This document shows positions 12,616-22,852 of a DNA stretch of 64,000 bases, piece after piece (within the stretch, counting starts at the first letter, position 1; each line of letters opens with the position of its first letter). The stretch spans positions 33,265,934 through 33,329,933 of the forward strand of contig NC_045138.2 in assembly GCF_008831285.2 (NCBI RefSeq). The letters are read 5' to 3'. Origin of the DNA: Nymphaea colorata. Its lineage: Eukaryota > Streptophyta > Magnoliopsida > Nymphaeales > Nymphaeaceae. The notes beneath the pieces are model-generated. The model was not told the origin of the DNA. It saw nothing but the letters and a program-made list of their open reading frames with translations, and searched no databases. The position numbers and the translations under genes are program-made.

Positions 12616-13620
12616 ATGATGATCAAGAGAGAGGACGGGAAGAAGGGGGAGAGGAAGGGTCGGTTCTTCGCCTGCTTCAGGCCGCACGCGGACGCCACGG
12701 ATCCACCTGCGCGGAAGGACACAGGTTCGGAGTCCGTCCTGGCGCTGATTGCCGTGTCGAAGAAGGAGCTCATCCCGGTGATCGTCGAGCCGAAAGCCAA
12801 GCAGAATATGGAGACTCTGTCGCTGAATTCCGAGTCGTCCAGACGAAAGAAGCCCTGCCGGTTTCTCGGACTCAAGAGGGCGATTTTTTGCAATGCAAAG
12901 GTGAGAACTCGCCGGAGTCAGGGTGATATCTTTCACATGTTTTCGATTCTTAAGCCCTGGGACGGCTGATTTCTGAATGTTCCTTGTTCTCAGGGAAGGA
13001 TTTGTGACGGGAAAGTCCAGCAAGACCCCCGACGGTCTTCGGAAAGTGCGAAGATCTTCCTCGTTGAGCCAATTCCGCCTGTAAAACCGCAGGAACAGGA
13101 GCGGAAACTAGGTGGCTCGCCCATCCTGAAATCCGATTCAAACTGCCTGTCTCCATCGTCTTCTTTTTCCCCCTTCTCCACCTCAAGTTCTGTTTTAAGC
13201 AGGTCAAAAAAGTCGAACTCCATCTCGCGCCGGAAGACAGATTTTGCAACGGTTGCCTCTGGTTCTCGGCACGGGAAGCAGGCATCCTCTCCTCGATCCG
13301 AAAGCGGGAAAGCTCCAATTCCGGACGGGGAAAAAGGACCCGAGCCGGCGCTGGGTCCGATCATCGGACTATTCTGCTTTCTAGCATTCAGCCTCTCGGT
13401 GACGGTGATCTGGGGGCGGATCTACGCGATCTTGTTTACGTTGATCTGGTCGTGCTTCGTTGGCCGAAGGAGGGAGCTCAGCTCGCCTGAAAACATCAAA
13501 CGACCGGAGAGTCCGATCGTTCCGCCGGAGCCAGACTCGATCGAGTACCGGAAACGCGTCATCATGGAAGGTATTTTGGAGAGGAGCCACCGCCACAGGG
13601 CTCCAAAGCGGGGCGGCTGA
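12616..13620 (+). CDS. Uncharacterised plant membrane-anchored basic protein (two exons, 303 aa)
   Basis: Exons 12616-12900 and 12994-13620 join in phase 0 across a 93-base GT-AG intron. The ATG at 12616 opens MMIKRED; an upstream TTG is not a plausible start. The N-terminal third is basic and has a KKPCRFLGLKR patch. The middle is Ser-rich and low-complexity (SPSSSFSPFSTSSS, then SRSKKSNSISRRK). One long or two short hydrophobic segments follow (about residues 214-250: LGPIIGLFCFLAFSLSV, then IYAILFTLIWSCFV). The tail ends with IEYRKRVIMEGILERS (about 278-293), a conserved tail motif that I recall from small plant proteins of unknown function with a similar membrane segment. I infer a membrane-anchored protein with a disordered basic region. 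Its molecular role is unknown to me. Confidence 0.75.
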
Positions 13621-13893
13621 GTAACTCCATACACGCAGGAGATCCTTCTTGGAATCGGAGCCATGTCTCGGTAATTCCCCAAACTGCTAAAAACTTTTCG
13701 GAATTTACATTTACATTTACATTTTCCATTTTTCCTTGTGAAAAAGACAAAAACACAAAATCTTTTTTCTGGACGATAGCTGGCGTACATGGTGGATAAC
13801 TGTCAAACTTCCCGTGTGGGGCCACCAATGGACACATTGACAGTCCATAGATATGTTATTTCTTGGAAGAGAAAAAACCAACAAAAACTGTAA

Positions 13894-13899
13894 AATAAA
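13894..13899 (+). promoter_or_regulatory. AATAAA poly(A) signal of the membrane protein gene
   Basis: AATAAA lies about 275 bases after the TGA at 13618-13620 in an AT-rich context. It is the first canonical signal downstream. Confidence 0.4.
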
Positions 13900-15056
13900 C
13901 ATAGCCCCTTAAATTTTACAATTAAAAGAATTTTGTAAATGTAACTTTACTGTCAATGTAACGAGAAAGCTGACATGTAATGAGAAAGCGATATTCCTCT
14001 CGTCATAATCCAAAACCATGGTAAATGCAACAAAAGTTAGAAGACTGCCTTTAAATTGTTAGAAAACTCTCCATGGCCGAAGATCCGTTTATTCGATTTT
14101 CAGATTGATATTAGTGCTATCAAACGTAGCGCTTTAAATGTTGCAAGTCTTAATTTTTACGTATCTATTTACATATCCTAATGAAATTGAACAATGGCAG
14201 ATTTTCGATTTTCCATAGTTAATTAAAGGACTGACTGTTTACTTCATTGGTTGGTATTTAAATCTGTCTTGGCAGGTGACACGTCTGCTCTGCTGCCTTT
14301 GAAGATGGTGGAGGTAAATTAAAACGCATAGCATCAGAGAGAAGGGACCTGCCCGATCTCGTTTATTTCCTGTCGACACGGTACAAACTAAACTACAAAA
14401 AGAGATTATAACCACCAGCGAATTGCGGTGTGGTGGTTACTGGTTACTGCAATGAAGTGGGTTTCCTTTTTCTATGTAAATGTAAATGGAAAGAGAGCTG
14501 AGTTAACCTTTAATTTGTTGTCCACTTGTGGTAGGACGTCATTCTTGCTTCCTTCTGTTCTCATTGAAATGTTACTAATCATTTGCGTTGGAGACGAGGG
14601 TCGGTCGTCGGTGACTCGGGGGAACGACTGCTATATTCATGATTGTGGCCTTATAATTCAAGAAGTATTCATTGCCATGGCCTCCCTTAATATGCCATAA
14701 CAAGCGGTAGACTTTTGTAGATCAAGCAATCATAGGACATTCAAAGAAAGCAGGGGCCGCTATTTAATTTTCACAATGTTTGCCAGGGCCAAATTAAAAA
14801 ATTTAAATACATTAAACAATAAAAAAATTATTTTATTAAAAAAAATCAGGAGTGCCAATGGCCCCTGCCAGCCTCCTTTCTTTCAATTTAAATGTCACCA
14901 CCTTTAACCACAACCAATTTTAACCAGGTGAAGTAGAATTTCTTGGACTTATGATTTGATAGAACAAGCAATTAACAATTTAATTATACCATATTCCTGT
15001 TGAAGCCTCTGTTATATTTCAACTTACATGTTAATAATCATCAAATGTAAATCTTG
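13900..15056. other. Intergenic, no gene seen
   Basis: AT-rich. A possible old inverted-repeat fragment (GCAGGGGCC near 14750 and GGCCCCTGCC near 14865) brackets an A/T-rich core. The 90-codon frame at 14428-14700 has no recognisable motif. Confidence 0.5.
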
Positions 15057-15990
15057 TTTTAAGAGCCTGAAATAAAGAACGATCAACTACACCCCCATCG
15101 AAAAATAGTTATTGTTTTAGGAGCTTGAAATAAAGATGGCTCAACTACAAATGATTGTTGAATTAGGAGTTTGAAATAAAGATCGATCAACTCCAAATGA
15201 TTGTTGAATTAGGAGCTTGAAATAAAGATCGATCAACTACAAATGATTGTTGAATTAGGAGCTTGAAATAAAGATCGATCAACTACAAATGATTGTGGTT
15301 TTAGGAGCTTGAAATAAAGATCGATCAACTACAAATGATTGTTGAATTAGGAGTTTGAAATAAAGATCGATCAACTACAAATGATTGTTGAATTAGGAGC
15401 TTGAAATAAAGATCGATCAACTACAAATGATTGTTGAATTAGGAGCTTGAAATAAAGATCGATCAACTACAAATGATTGTGGTTTTAGGAGCTTGAAATA
15501 AAGATCGATCAACTACAAATGATTGTTATTTTAGGAGCTTGAAATAAAAATCGATCAACTACAAATGATTGTTGAATTAGGAGCTTGAAATAAAGATCGA
15601 TCAACTACCCATGTCTGTTGGGCCGACCCCCATCGAAAAATAGTTAATTGTTTTAGGAGCTTGAAATAAAGATCGATCAACCACAAAAGGTTGTAGAATT
15701 AGGAGCTTGAAATAAAGATCGATCAACCACAAAAGGTTGTTGAATTAGGAGCTTGAAATAAAGATGATCAACTACAAATGATTGTTGTTTTAGGAGCTTG
15801 AAATAAAGATCGATCAACTACAAATGATTGTTGTTTTAGGAGCTTGAAATAAAGATCATCAACTACAAATGATTGTTGAATTAGGAGCTTGAAATAAAGA
15901 TCAGTCAACTACAAATGATTGTTGAATTAGGAACTTGAAATAAAGATCGATCAACTAATTAGGAGCTTGAAATAAAGATCGATCAACTAC
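15057..15990 (+). repeat. 46-bp tandem repeat array, about 20 units, with higher-order structure
   Basis: The unit is about 46 bp and contains AGGAGCTTGAAATAAAGATC followed by GATCAACTACAAATGATTGT and a short TTGAATT or GGTTTT joint. I count about 20 copies of the GAAATAAA core. Variant marks recur four units apart: AGGAGTTTG at about 15167 and 15351, and GTGGTTTTAGG at about 15294 and 15480. That gives a 184-bp higher-order period. Two units (near 15090 and 15605) carry a CCCCCATCGAAAAATAGTTA insertion instead of the normal joint. The right end of the array (15990-16023) runs into a related GGGCCGACCCCGCATCGAAG flank. The array ends about 200 bases before the TRM5 start codon. Confidence 0.95.
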
Positions 15991-16126
15991 CCATTGTCCG
16001 TCGGGCCGACCCCGCATCGAAGAAGGACTCGTGTTTGCATCCAAATTTTGGTTGGATGACCCGAATCGGGAATAGTGTGTGGGATTCGGATAATAAATGG
16101 ACCCAGTTGTACCCGTGTCCGCCTGG

Positions 16127-16133
16127 TATAAAT
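16127..16133 (+). promoter_or_regulatory. Possible TATA box of TRM5
   Basis: TATAAAT lies 62 bases before the ATG at 16195, inside a GC-richer stretch. It would give a leader of roughly 30 bases. The assignment is by motif and position only. Confidence 0.4.
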
Positions 16134-16194
16134 GGCTCGCAGCGTGCCGGTTATCGCTTTGGCCATTTCTTCCTAATCCTCCCCCGCTGGAACG

Positions 16195-19100
16195 ATGGCT
16201 CTGAGACTGATCCTCCCGCCACAAAATCTCGCGCTAAGCTTTTTCAATTCTCCAAATGCCCTCCTGAGACGTCGCTCCCTCCTCCACTGCTCCTCCTCCG
16301 CCAGCTCATCTCTCTCTGAAACCCTAGGCCTGGATTTCAAGTACGGCCCCTCTCTTAGCAAAGGCAGCGAATTGCCGTTGGAGATGTTTGTTGTCGAAGA
16401 CGAAGAGGAAGAAGACGGTGGAGGAGGAGGCGTCATAGACAAACGCCGGTTTGCCCGGGTCTTCGACGTCGCGGCTTTGAGGGTGCCCGCGGAGGATTGC
16501 TACGCTCTGGAGAGCCGCCTCAGAGGTCACCTTCTCAATTGGCCGCGGGTCCGTAACGTCGCTAGGGTTCCTGGAGATGAGATGGATGATGCTTTTCGGA
16601 AGCTCCTCTGGGATGGGAAGGTCGAAGGTGAGGAAGCTCTGAGTCGGAGAATGGGAGAGGAGTCGGAGGCAGCAGGGTTGAGTCCCATCCTGTACAGGGA
16701 GAAGCTGGTGAAAACGTTCAATTGCCGGGGTTTCTTGAACTTCCGGCACCTAGCCAAGATTTCGAGGCCGAAGGCAAAGCGGAAGAAGGAGGTGAGGAGG
16801 GAGGGGAAGGGAAAGAACGGATTCCTTGCGGTTGAAGTTGCGGAGAATGAAGGAGATGACGAGGATTTGAGCGGGTTGCTTGGGGAGGATTACAGGATGG
16901 GAAACTGGAGAGGCTCGACAAGGCTGCTACTTTTGGATGAGCGATATGCAAATAAGGGCGTTGATGAACTCCCTCAGGCCGTCAAGGTTCTTTTTATTTT
17001 CTATAAAGTTCTGAATGTCCCTTTTATTCAAGTACATATCTTCCAGAGAATACCTCAAAAGTTTCCATTTCTTCAATGTGAACTATAAATTCACTTGCGA
17101 ATTTGCCTTGCTTTCTCTATTGAGATTCTTTTTTTTATTTTGCCATCAGGAAATTGTTATCATGATCCCAATAATTCTGAATGTGCAGTTTGGTTGCTTC
17201 AATAATACCGACATAACTTCCCGGGTTTTTGCTCATTTTGTTTCTCTAATGATCTTATGCTAAGAAAACTATCTCGAGGGCTGAGCGTGCTTTGGTTCTG
17301 GGCTTCACTGACTTGTTTAGCTCACTAACCATAGGTGATTTTTGCCCTATGGCGGCCTGCATTTTTAGTTATCGCGTATTTTCTTGCTTGCATGTTGTCT
17401 GTTGAGCCTGATGGCTTTGATTTGAAAGCATGTAAATCTCTTTCGTACATTATATAACTGTAAGTCATCGTGTTGCAGCTTATTTGGTTGGAGGAAAATG
17501 AGGGAAAGGAGGGAAAAATTGACGTATTAGTGTTTGGATGGTTAATTAAGGAGGAAGGAGCCTCAAGGGTGCATAGCGTAGCTGGTTGAGCTAGGGGCTT
17601 GTACTAAGGCAGGTCTCTAGTTCGATTCCCGTGGGCGTTATGTTCCTGTGTCTTATTGCGGTAGGGCGCGACATCTAAGCTGAAGGGTGCACCGTTGCTA
17701 TCGCTGATACCGACGCAGCTCAGGACCCCGGAGGCAGGAGGAATGGGGGGGCCTTCGGGCCTTTTTCGGGCGGTGGGATTAATACCCCTTGCTCATCCGG
17801 AATTAAGGAGGAAGGAAACGACTAAAAATTATTGTGTTTGGATGGTAAGGAAAGGAATGGGAGGGAAGGGAAAGAAAAGAAGTCAAGAAACACATTTATT
17901 CCCTATCCCTCCCCCATGGAGAGACTTGGAGGGAAAGGGCTCTACTTATAGAAGATGGCACATATGCCCTTAACAACATATTATGATATCCCACTTTGCT
18001 CAAAGTACCTCAAAAGAAAGATTTGATTTACAAGCTTAACAAAATTTTAGCGTTATATTTCATCATTTTAGATATATCTTTTCAGTAGATTTATATTGTA
18101 TGTGTATATATAGGCAAGAAATCTAAAATCTATTTGTGGAATATATTCATGCAAATCGCATAGCAGCTTAGATTTATAGTTTTATTACTTAAAAATCTTT
18201 TCTAAAACTAAAATGGAAGGAAAGAAAATAAAATGAGTTCCAAGTGTCTTTTCATCATAAAAATTTTCACAGAATTTTTAACAGTCAATAATTAATATTT
18301 ATGTAAAACATGCATGTATTATGTATATCATCTAATAAATAAAAACAAACATTAAATTAGAGAACATTGAAGAGAAACTACTATAATTAATTGCATTTAA
18401 TCAATCCTAATTCTCTTTTAAGAGAGAGGGTTTGAGAGATACATTGGGTTTAAAAGATAATATTATTTGGAAACAATTGTACAAAAATGATATTATCGTT
18501 TTAGGAGCATTATTGTAAAAAAAACTTAAATTTTTAACAATTCCTTTCTTTTCCTTTCCCTCCTCCAAACAAGCTTTTATAATTATCTTTTTCTATTTCT
18601 TTTTTTTCCCTTTCCATCATTAATCCCTTCCTTTCTTTTTCTTTCCTTTCCATTTTTTAGTATCCTTTCCTCCCCATCCCTCTAAGATTCTTAACATAGT
18701 GTTACTGAATTTTGTGCATACAGCACCCATGTAGGTTTCATCACATGCCTCCAAAATAATTTGCTCTTGAATCCTTGATAACCTATACTAGGATGCAGTT
18801 CACAGTTGACACAATTGCATTTTGTCTGATTTGATTCCAGCAGCTTGGATCCTTGTTATTTACTTTCTCTGATATTTTATGTAGATGGTTCTCCATAAAG
18901 GGGGTGAGCACAAGAAGAAGGTGGTTTCATCTGAGCTAGTCAAATGCAAGCTCACTTTATTTTATGATTACTGGCCAGCAAATGAGGTATGAACTACGTC
19001 ATCCATTCCATCTGTTATAATTTTATGGAAGCTCCCTAAAGATTTTCTAGCTAGGTATCCAAAACTAATATTGTGAGTGTTGAAGAAAGAAAGCAGCATG

Positions 19101-22100
19101 TAGTTTTCTTCTCATCATGTTTATTACACCTCATGATTAGCTGCACAAAGTTGATCAATTATGTTATATCTTCAAAAGATTTTGATTGTGTGCAATCTGA
19201 TCTTCTGTTTCGTTTTTATGCATGGGGTTCCGCTTTCGTTGTAATTCAATTGCAGCCTTACATATCCTCATTTTCTGTTTACGCTTCAATTAATAAACCA
19301 ACTTTCAAGTAGAAATTTATTCCTTCACAACTTTTCCCTTCCTTAATAGAAACTTTCTTTCTTTAGGTACGTTTAGAGATGCCTTATTTCTCAAACTATA
19401 TTTTGCTTTTTTCTCCATGTGTTGGATTAAAACATCAGTAAGAAGTTAGTCTGTGCAGGCTTGGTGTTTCGGTGTTTCTGCATTTTCTTGTAACTTTAAT
19501 TTGTTGTATTTAGTTCCTATGAAGAGAAAGGTAATGCTTGAAAATTATGCCCTTCAGGTCTTGGAGTATTTGCTTCCTGAGAATGTCATAACGCCTACAA
19601 GCTTTGAGACTGTTGGTCATATAGCACATTTGAACTTGAGGGATGAGCATCTTCCTTATAAAAAGCTTATTGCTGAGGTGACTGTTGCATAATTTTGAAG
19701 TATTGCACGATCACCATGGCACACACATGTGTGTATATTTATTTATATGAATTTTTTGTTGTTTTGTAGATCATATTAGATAAGAACAAGCCAAGGATAA
19801 GGACTGTTGTTAACAAGACTGACTCCATTCAAAATGATTACAGAACAATGCAGCTTGAGGTTCTAGCTGGCAATCATTCTCTTGTAACCTCTGTTATTGA
19901 GAGTGGAATTTGTTTTCATGTTGATTTAGCTACAGTGTATGTTTCAAATTTCCTTTTTCTCCAATGTAAATTCTTTCTTCTGATTTATCTCCTTTGATTG
20001 ATCTTGCACTTTAAGCTGTAGATAGCTTCTTCTATGATTATATGGTAAATTCTTTATATAGTGTCACTGATCTTCCAGAATGGCATCTGAAGGCTTTAAT
20101 GGAATGATACCTTTTAGGATCTGTTCTGTTGTATGATTCTATAAGCCTTGTGCTTTTCTCCAAGGACAACCACATTTTATTGAACCCTTGTATGGACACA
20201 TATAAGTGTGCTCCTTATGCATTAAAACATGTCAATTTTGGCTTGTTGCTTGTTGTTTCTGGTCCTGATTGAAGGGGTTCCGCTCAGTAGGCTTACAGGA
20301 GATTTGGTGGCAGTTGGCTTGCTCCAAATGGTGGTCGTTTCTTGCTATAGATCTTGGTTTATCCCTAATATTTGCTCATGCTTGGCTGATACTGAAAGTG
20401 GGGCAGACCATGTGTTTTTTATATAACATTTCCTTTTCATGGGGATTGTGGAAGCCTATATTTTCTCTTTTCATTTTCTGAAACTGTGTGCATATTTATA
20501 TGTGCAGTGTGTCTGTTGGATGTGCTACTAAGATGATTAATAATTTAATACTGGTTTTCACATGATAGGTACTGGAATTCACGTCTATCAACTGAAAGGC
20601 AAAGGCTCCTCACCAGCTTTTCTAGCAGTGATGTTCTCTGTAAGTGATTCCATACTTTATGTATCTATTTGTCTTTTATTAAGTAGTCTTCCATCGCAAA
20701 ACAATGGTTTTAGGAATCTAACATGGTCCAATTGGTGGATAATTTCCAATCCAGAAATGTGTGTAGAATGGCTGAAAAGAATAACTTTCCAGAAGCATTT
20801 TCCCTAGTAGGAAAACTAGGCAGGCAATTCCGGAAATATTTTTACTACTTTTTTCATAAAATGCCAGCTGAATTGGCAATGGAAATGCATTGCTCTGTGA
20901 TTCCTCAAATGATGATTCTTTTTCTTCTTCACAAGAATCTCTTTGGATGGTATCTTGCTAAGGTTGTCAATTTTAATTGAAAGAAGGAAATCAAAATTTT
21001 CATATATCCATCTGATGCATCGTATTGGTTGATGAATGCTGTCTGTTGCATCTAAGGAACTAAACTGAGTTCCATGTTCAGTTGCTCACATAGACATGTC
21101 TACTACGTATTGTGACATACATCACCATGCTAGAAAAAGAACTGCATCTTTGAGTTCTACGGCAACAAGAAGTTGAGTTTCTTGTTCCTTTGAATTTGAA
21201 TCTGAATGTGTTCTGACACTCTTAATGGATCTTATGTTGACTTCACCAACCACATTGTTTTGAGTTTACCCAGGAGTTTCTGTAGTTGATGCTTCTTCTG
21301 CAGTGCAGGTGATGTTTTCTCTGGAGTTGGTCCAATAGCCATCTCGGCAGCTAAGAAAGTAAACTATGTCTATGCTAATGACCTTAATCCAACAGCTGTG
21401 GAGTACTTGGAGAGAAACCTTGTTCACAATAAGTTGGAGAGGAAAGTTGAGGTATAAATCTTTCCTCTCATTTGTGCGGATGTATTTGCTTCAATAAATA
21501 TCTACAGGAGAAAACTGCAATCAAGTTCTCATGACATATTTTGAAAGGACCTAGCAAATGTGTTCATTGTTTTTCCCATCTTGCCCTTTTATTGTTCACC
21601 TTCTTTGAAATTCCCTACCATGTTTGGCAATATGGCCACATCATTTTCTTATGTACAATAGAAATTAGAAGGAATTCCTCCGCCTGATCTCTTTCTTAAA
21701 GAAGTGTTTCTCGTATAGAAATATTTATGGTAATGCAGTTAAAAAATTCTCTGCCTCAGGTATTTAACATGGATGGGCGGAGGTTCATTGAGACTGTGTT
21801 TGCTCTTAGAAGGCCGGAGCGCATTACACAAGTGGTCATGAATTTGCCAAAAGATGCTGTGCAGTATCTTGGTAGTTCTTATCCATTTAGGATTTGGCTA
21901 AATTCTCGTAAATATGAATAATCATATTTCTAGTTTTGCATAACGTTGGTTTTATTTTTCCTGGTTGAACTGCCTTGTTAGACAGACCATACTTGTGTAT
22001 GTGAGTGTGGTTTATCTGATATGGAGTATTACTATTAGGTATATCTTTATGAAAGTATGCTCTTGGCTCTCACATTCTCTAATATATAAGGGACTACTAT

Positions 22101-22456
22101 GTTATGTGGTGTCAGATGTGTTCAGAGGCATATTCAAAAGAAGATCTCAAGACATGGACCTGTTATTGCCAAAAATTCATGTTTATGGTTTTTCTAAGGC
22201 TTCTGATCCAGAGTTTGACTTTCATGAGGTCAGCTTTCAGTTGATTTCAGATGTTTTCCAGCATTTACTGTACATTTCGTATTCACTATGAACTGTGCTG
22301 TTCCAGAGAATAAGGACCGTGCTTTGTGATGGAGCAATAAAAATAGATATGCACCGAGTTCGGCTTGTTGCTCCTGGAAAATGGATGCTATGTGCATCAT
22401 TCGTTCTTCCAAAGAGTGTTGCTTATGCCAAAGACAAGGAACTTTTGCTATCATAG
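16195..22456 (+). CDS. TRM5: tRNA (guanine37-N1)-methyltransferase, TRM5 family (nine exons, 589 aa)
   Basis: Exons: 16195-16986, 18885-18986, 19558-19677, 19770-19936, 20569-20639, 21309-21451, 21760-21871, 22116-22228, 22307-22456. All junctions are GT-AG and keep frame to the TAG. TRM5 transfers a methyl group from SAM to G37, next to the anticodon, to prevent frameshifting. The N-terminus ([19 protein letters not shown]) is poor in acidic residues and rich in Arg and Ser, like an organelle transit peptide. Visible family blocks are [17 protein letters not shown] (about residues 320-336), [16 protein letters not shown], the SAM-binding loop [10 protein letters not shown] (419-428), YANDLNP, the catalytic MNLPKDA (492-498) and [15 protein letters not shown] near the C-terminus. 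Nothing conserved is missing and length is typical of plant homologues. Intron 1 is 1.9 kb because of nested transposons. Cytosolic, mitochondrial or plastid targeting cannot be settled from sequence alone. Confidence 0.93.
17481..18571. mobile_element. Inverted-repeat DNA transposon in TRM5 intron 1
   Basis: The left end (TATTTGGTTGGAGGAAAATG) and the reverse complement of the right end (TGTTTGGAGGAGGGAAAGG) are similar. Both are flanked by AGCT (17477-17480 and 18572-18575). The subterminal regions are purine-rich on the left and pyrimidine-rich on the right. A second pyrimidine-rich block up to about 18686 may be another copy or the true right part, so that border is uncertain. No transposase is seen. 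A SINE is inserted in its left part. Confidence 0.5.
17560..17800 (+). mobile_element. tRNA-derived SINE with 16-bp target duplication
   Basis: The 241-bp body carries a good RNA polymerase III A box (TAGCGTAGCTGG, 17574-17585) and B box (AGTTCGATTCC, 17619-17629), spaced as in tRNA genes. It is bracketed by an exact 16-base direct repeat AATTAAGGAGGAAGGA at 17544-17559 and 17801-17816. That repeat is the hallmark of L1-type-primed insertion. The 3' end (ACCCCTTGCTCATCCGG) has no poly(A) tail, so a specific LINE tail was probably used. It sits inside the outer intronic transposon and inserted after it. Confidence 0.88.
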
Positions 22457-22689
22457 CTCGTCATGATGGCAACTGTGGCAGAAAGCCAATTTCACGGAAT
22501 CGGGAGTACTTCGTGCGCCATTTTCATCTCTTACCTCGAACGGTTAATATACAAACCAAAGGTGTTCGGTGGGTGGTTGATGTGCAGAGGCATGTAAACA
22601 GGTACTTCCGCTAAAAGTGCATTTGCTTGTGAATACTGTCCATGCGCATTAAACATGAATCTGGTTTCCTGGAAATGATAGTGCACTAA

Positions 22690-22849
22690 GGGGCCATTCG
22701 GCACTAGGAACACCGTGTGAATGTTCATTGAATCTTTCCTAAATTTGAAGTAGATTAATGAAACATGTACAAATGTTGTATGAATCTACCCTAATTTTGA
22801 GGCAATTCATGTGACACTAATATGTTTTTTTTAATGCCAAATGGCTCTT
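22690..22849. mobile_element. 160-bp MITE just 3' of TRM5
   Basis: The left end GGGGCCATTCGGCA pairs with the right end TGCCAAATGGCTCTT as an imperfect inverted repeat. TAA at 22687-22689 and 22850-22852 gives a 3-bp target duplication. The element lies 233 bases past the TRM5 stop codon, so it may be within the 3' UTR or just beyond it. It has no coding capacity. Confidence 0.75.
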
Positions 22850-22852
22850 TAA

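Noticed and set aside
12408-13364. Several overlapping minus-strand ORFs of 120-160 codons
   Set aside because: They are shadows of the two-exon plus-strand gene at 12616-13620, in GC-rich coding DNA.
15057-15990. Regular repeat with variable joints, superficially like a CRISPR array
   Set aside because: The whole 46-bp unit repeats, with no unique spacers, and the context is a plant chromosome. It is a tandem satellite.
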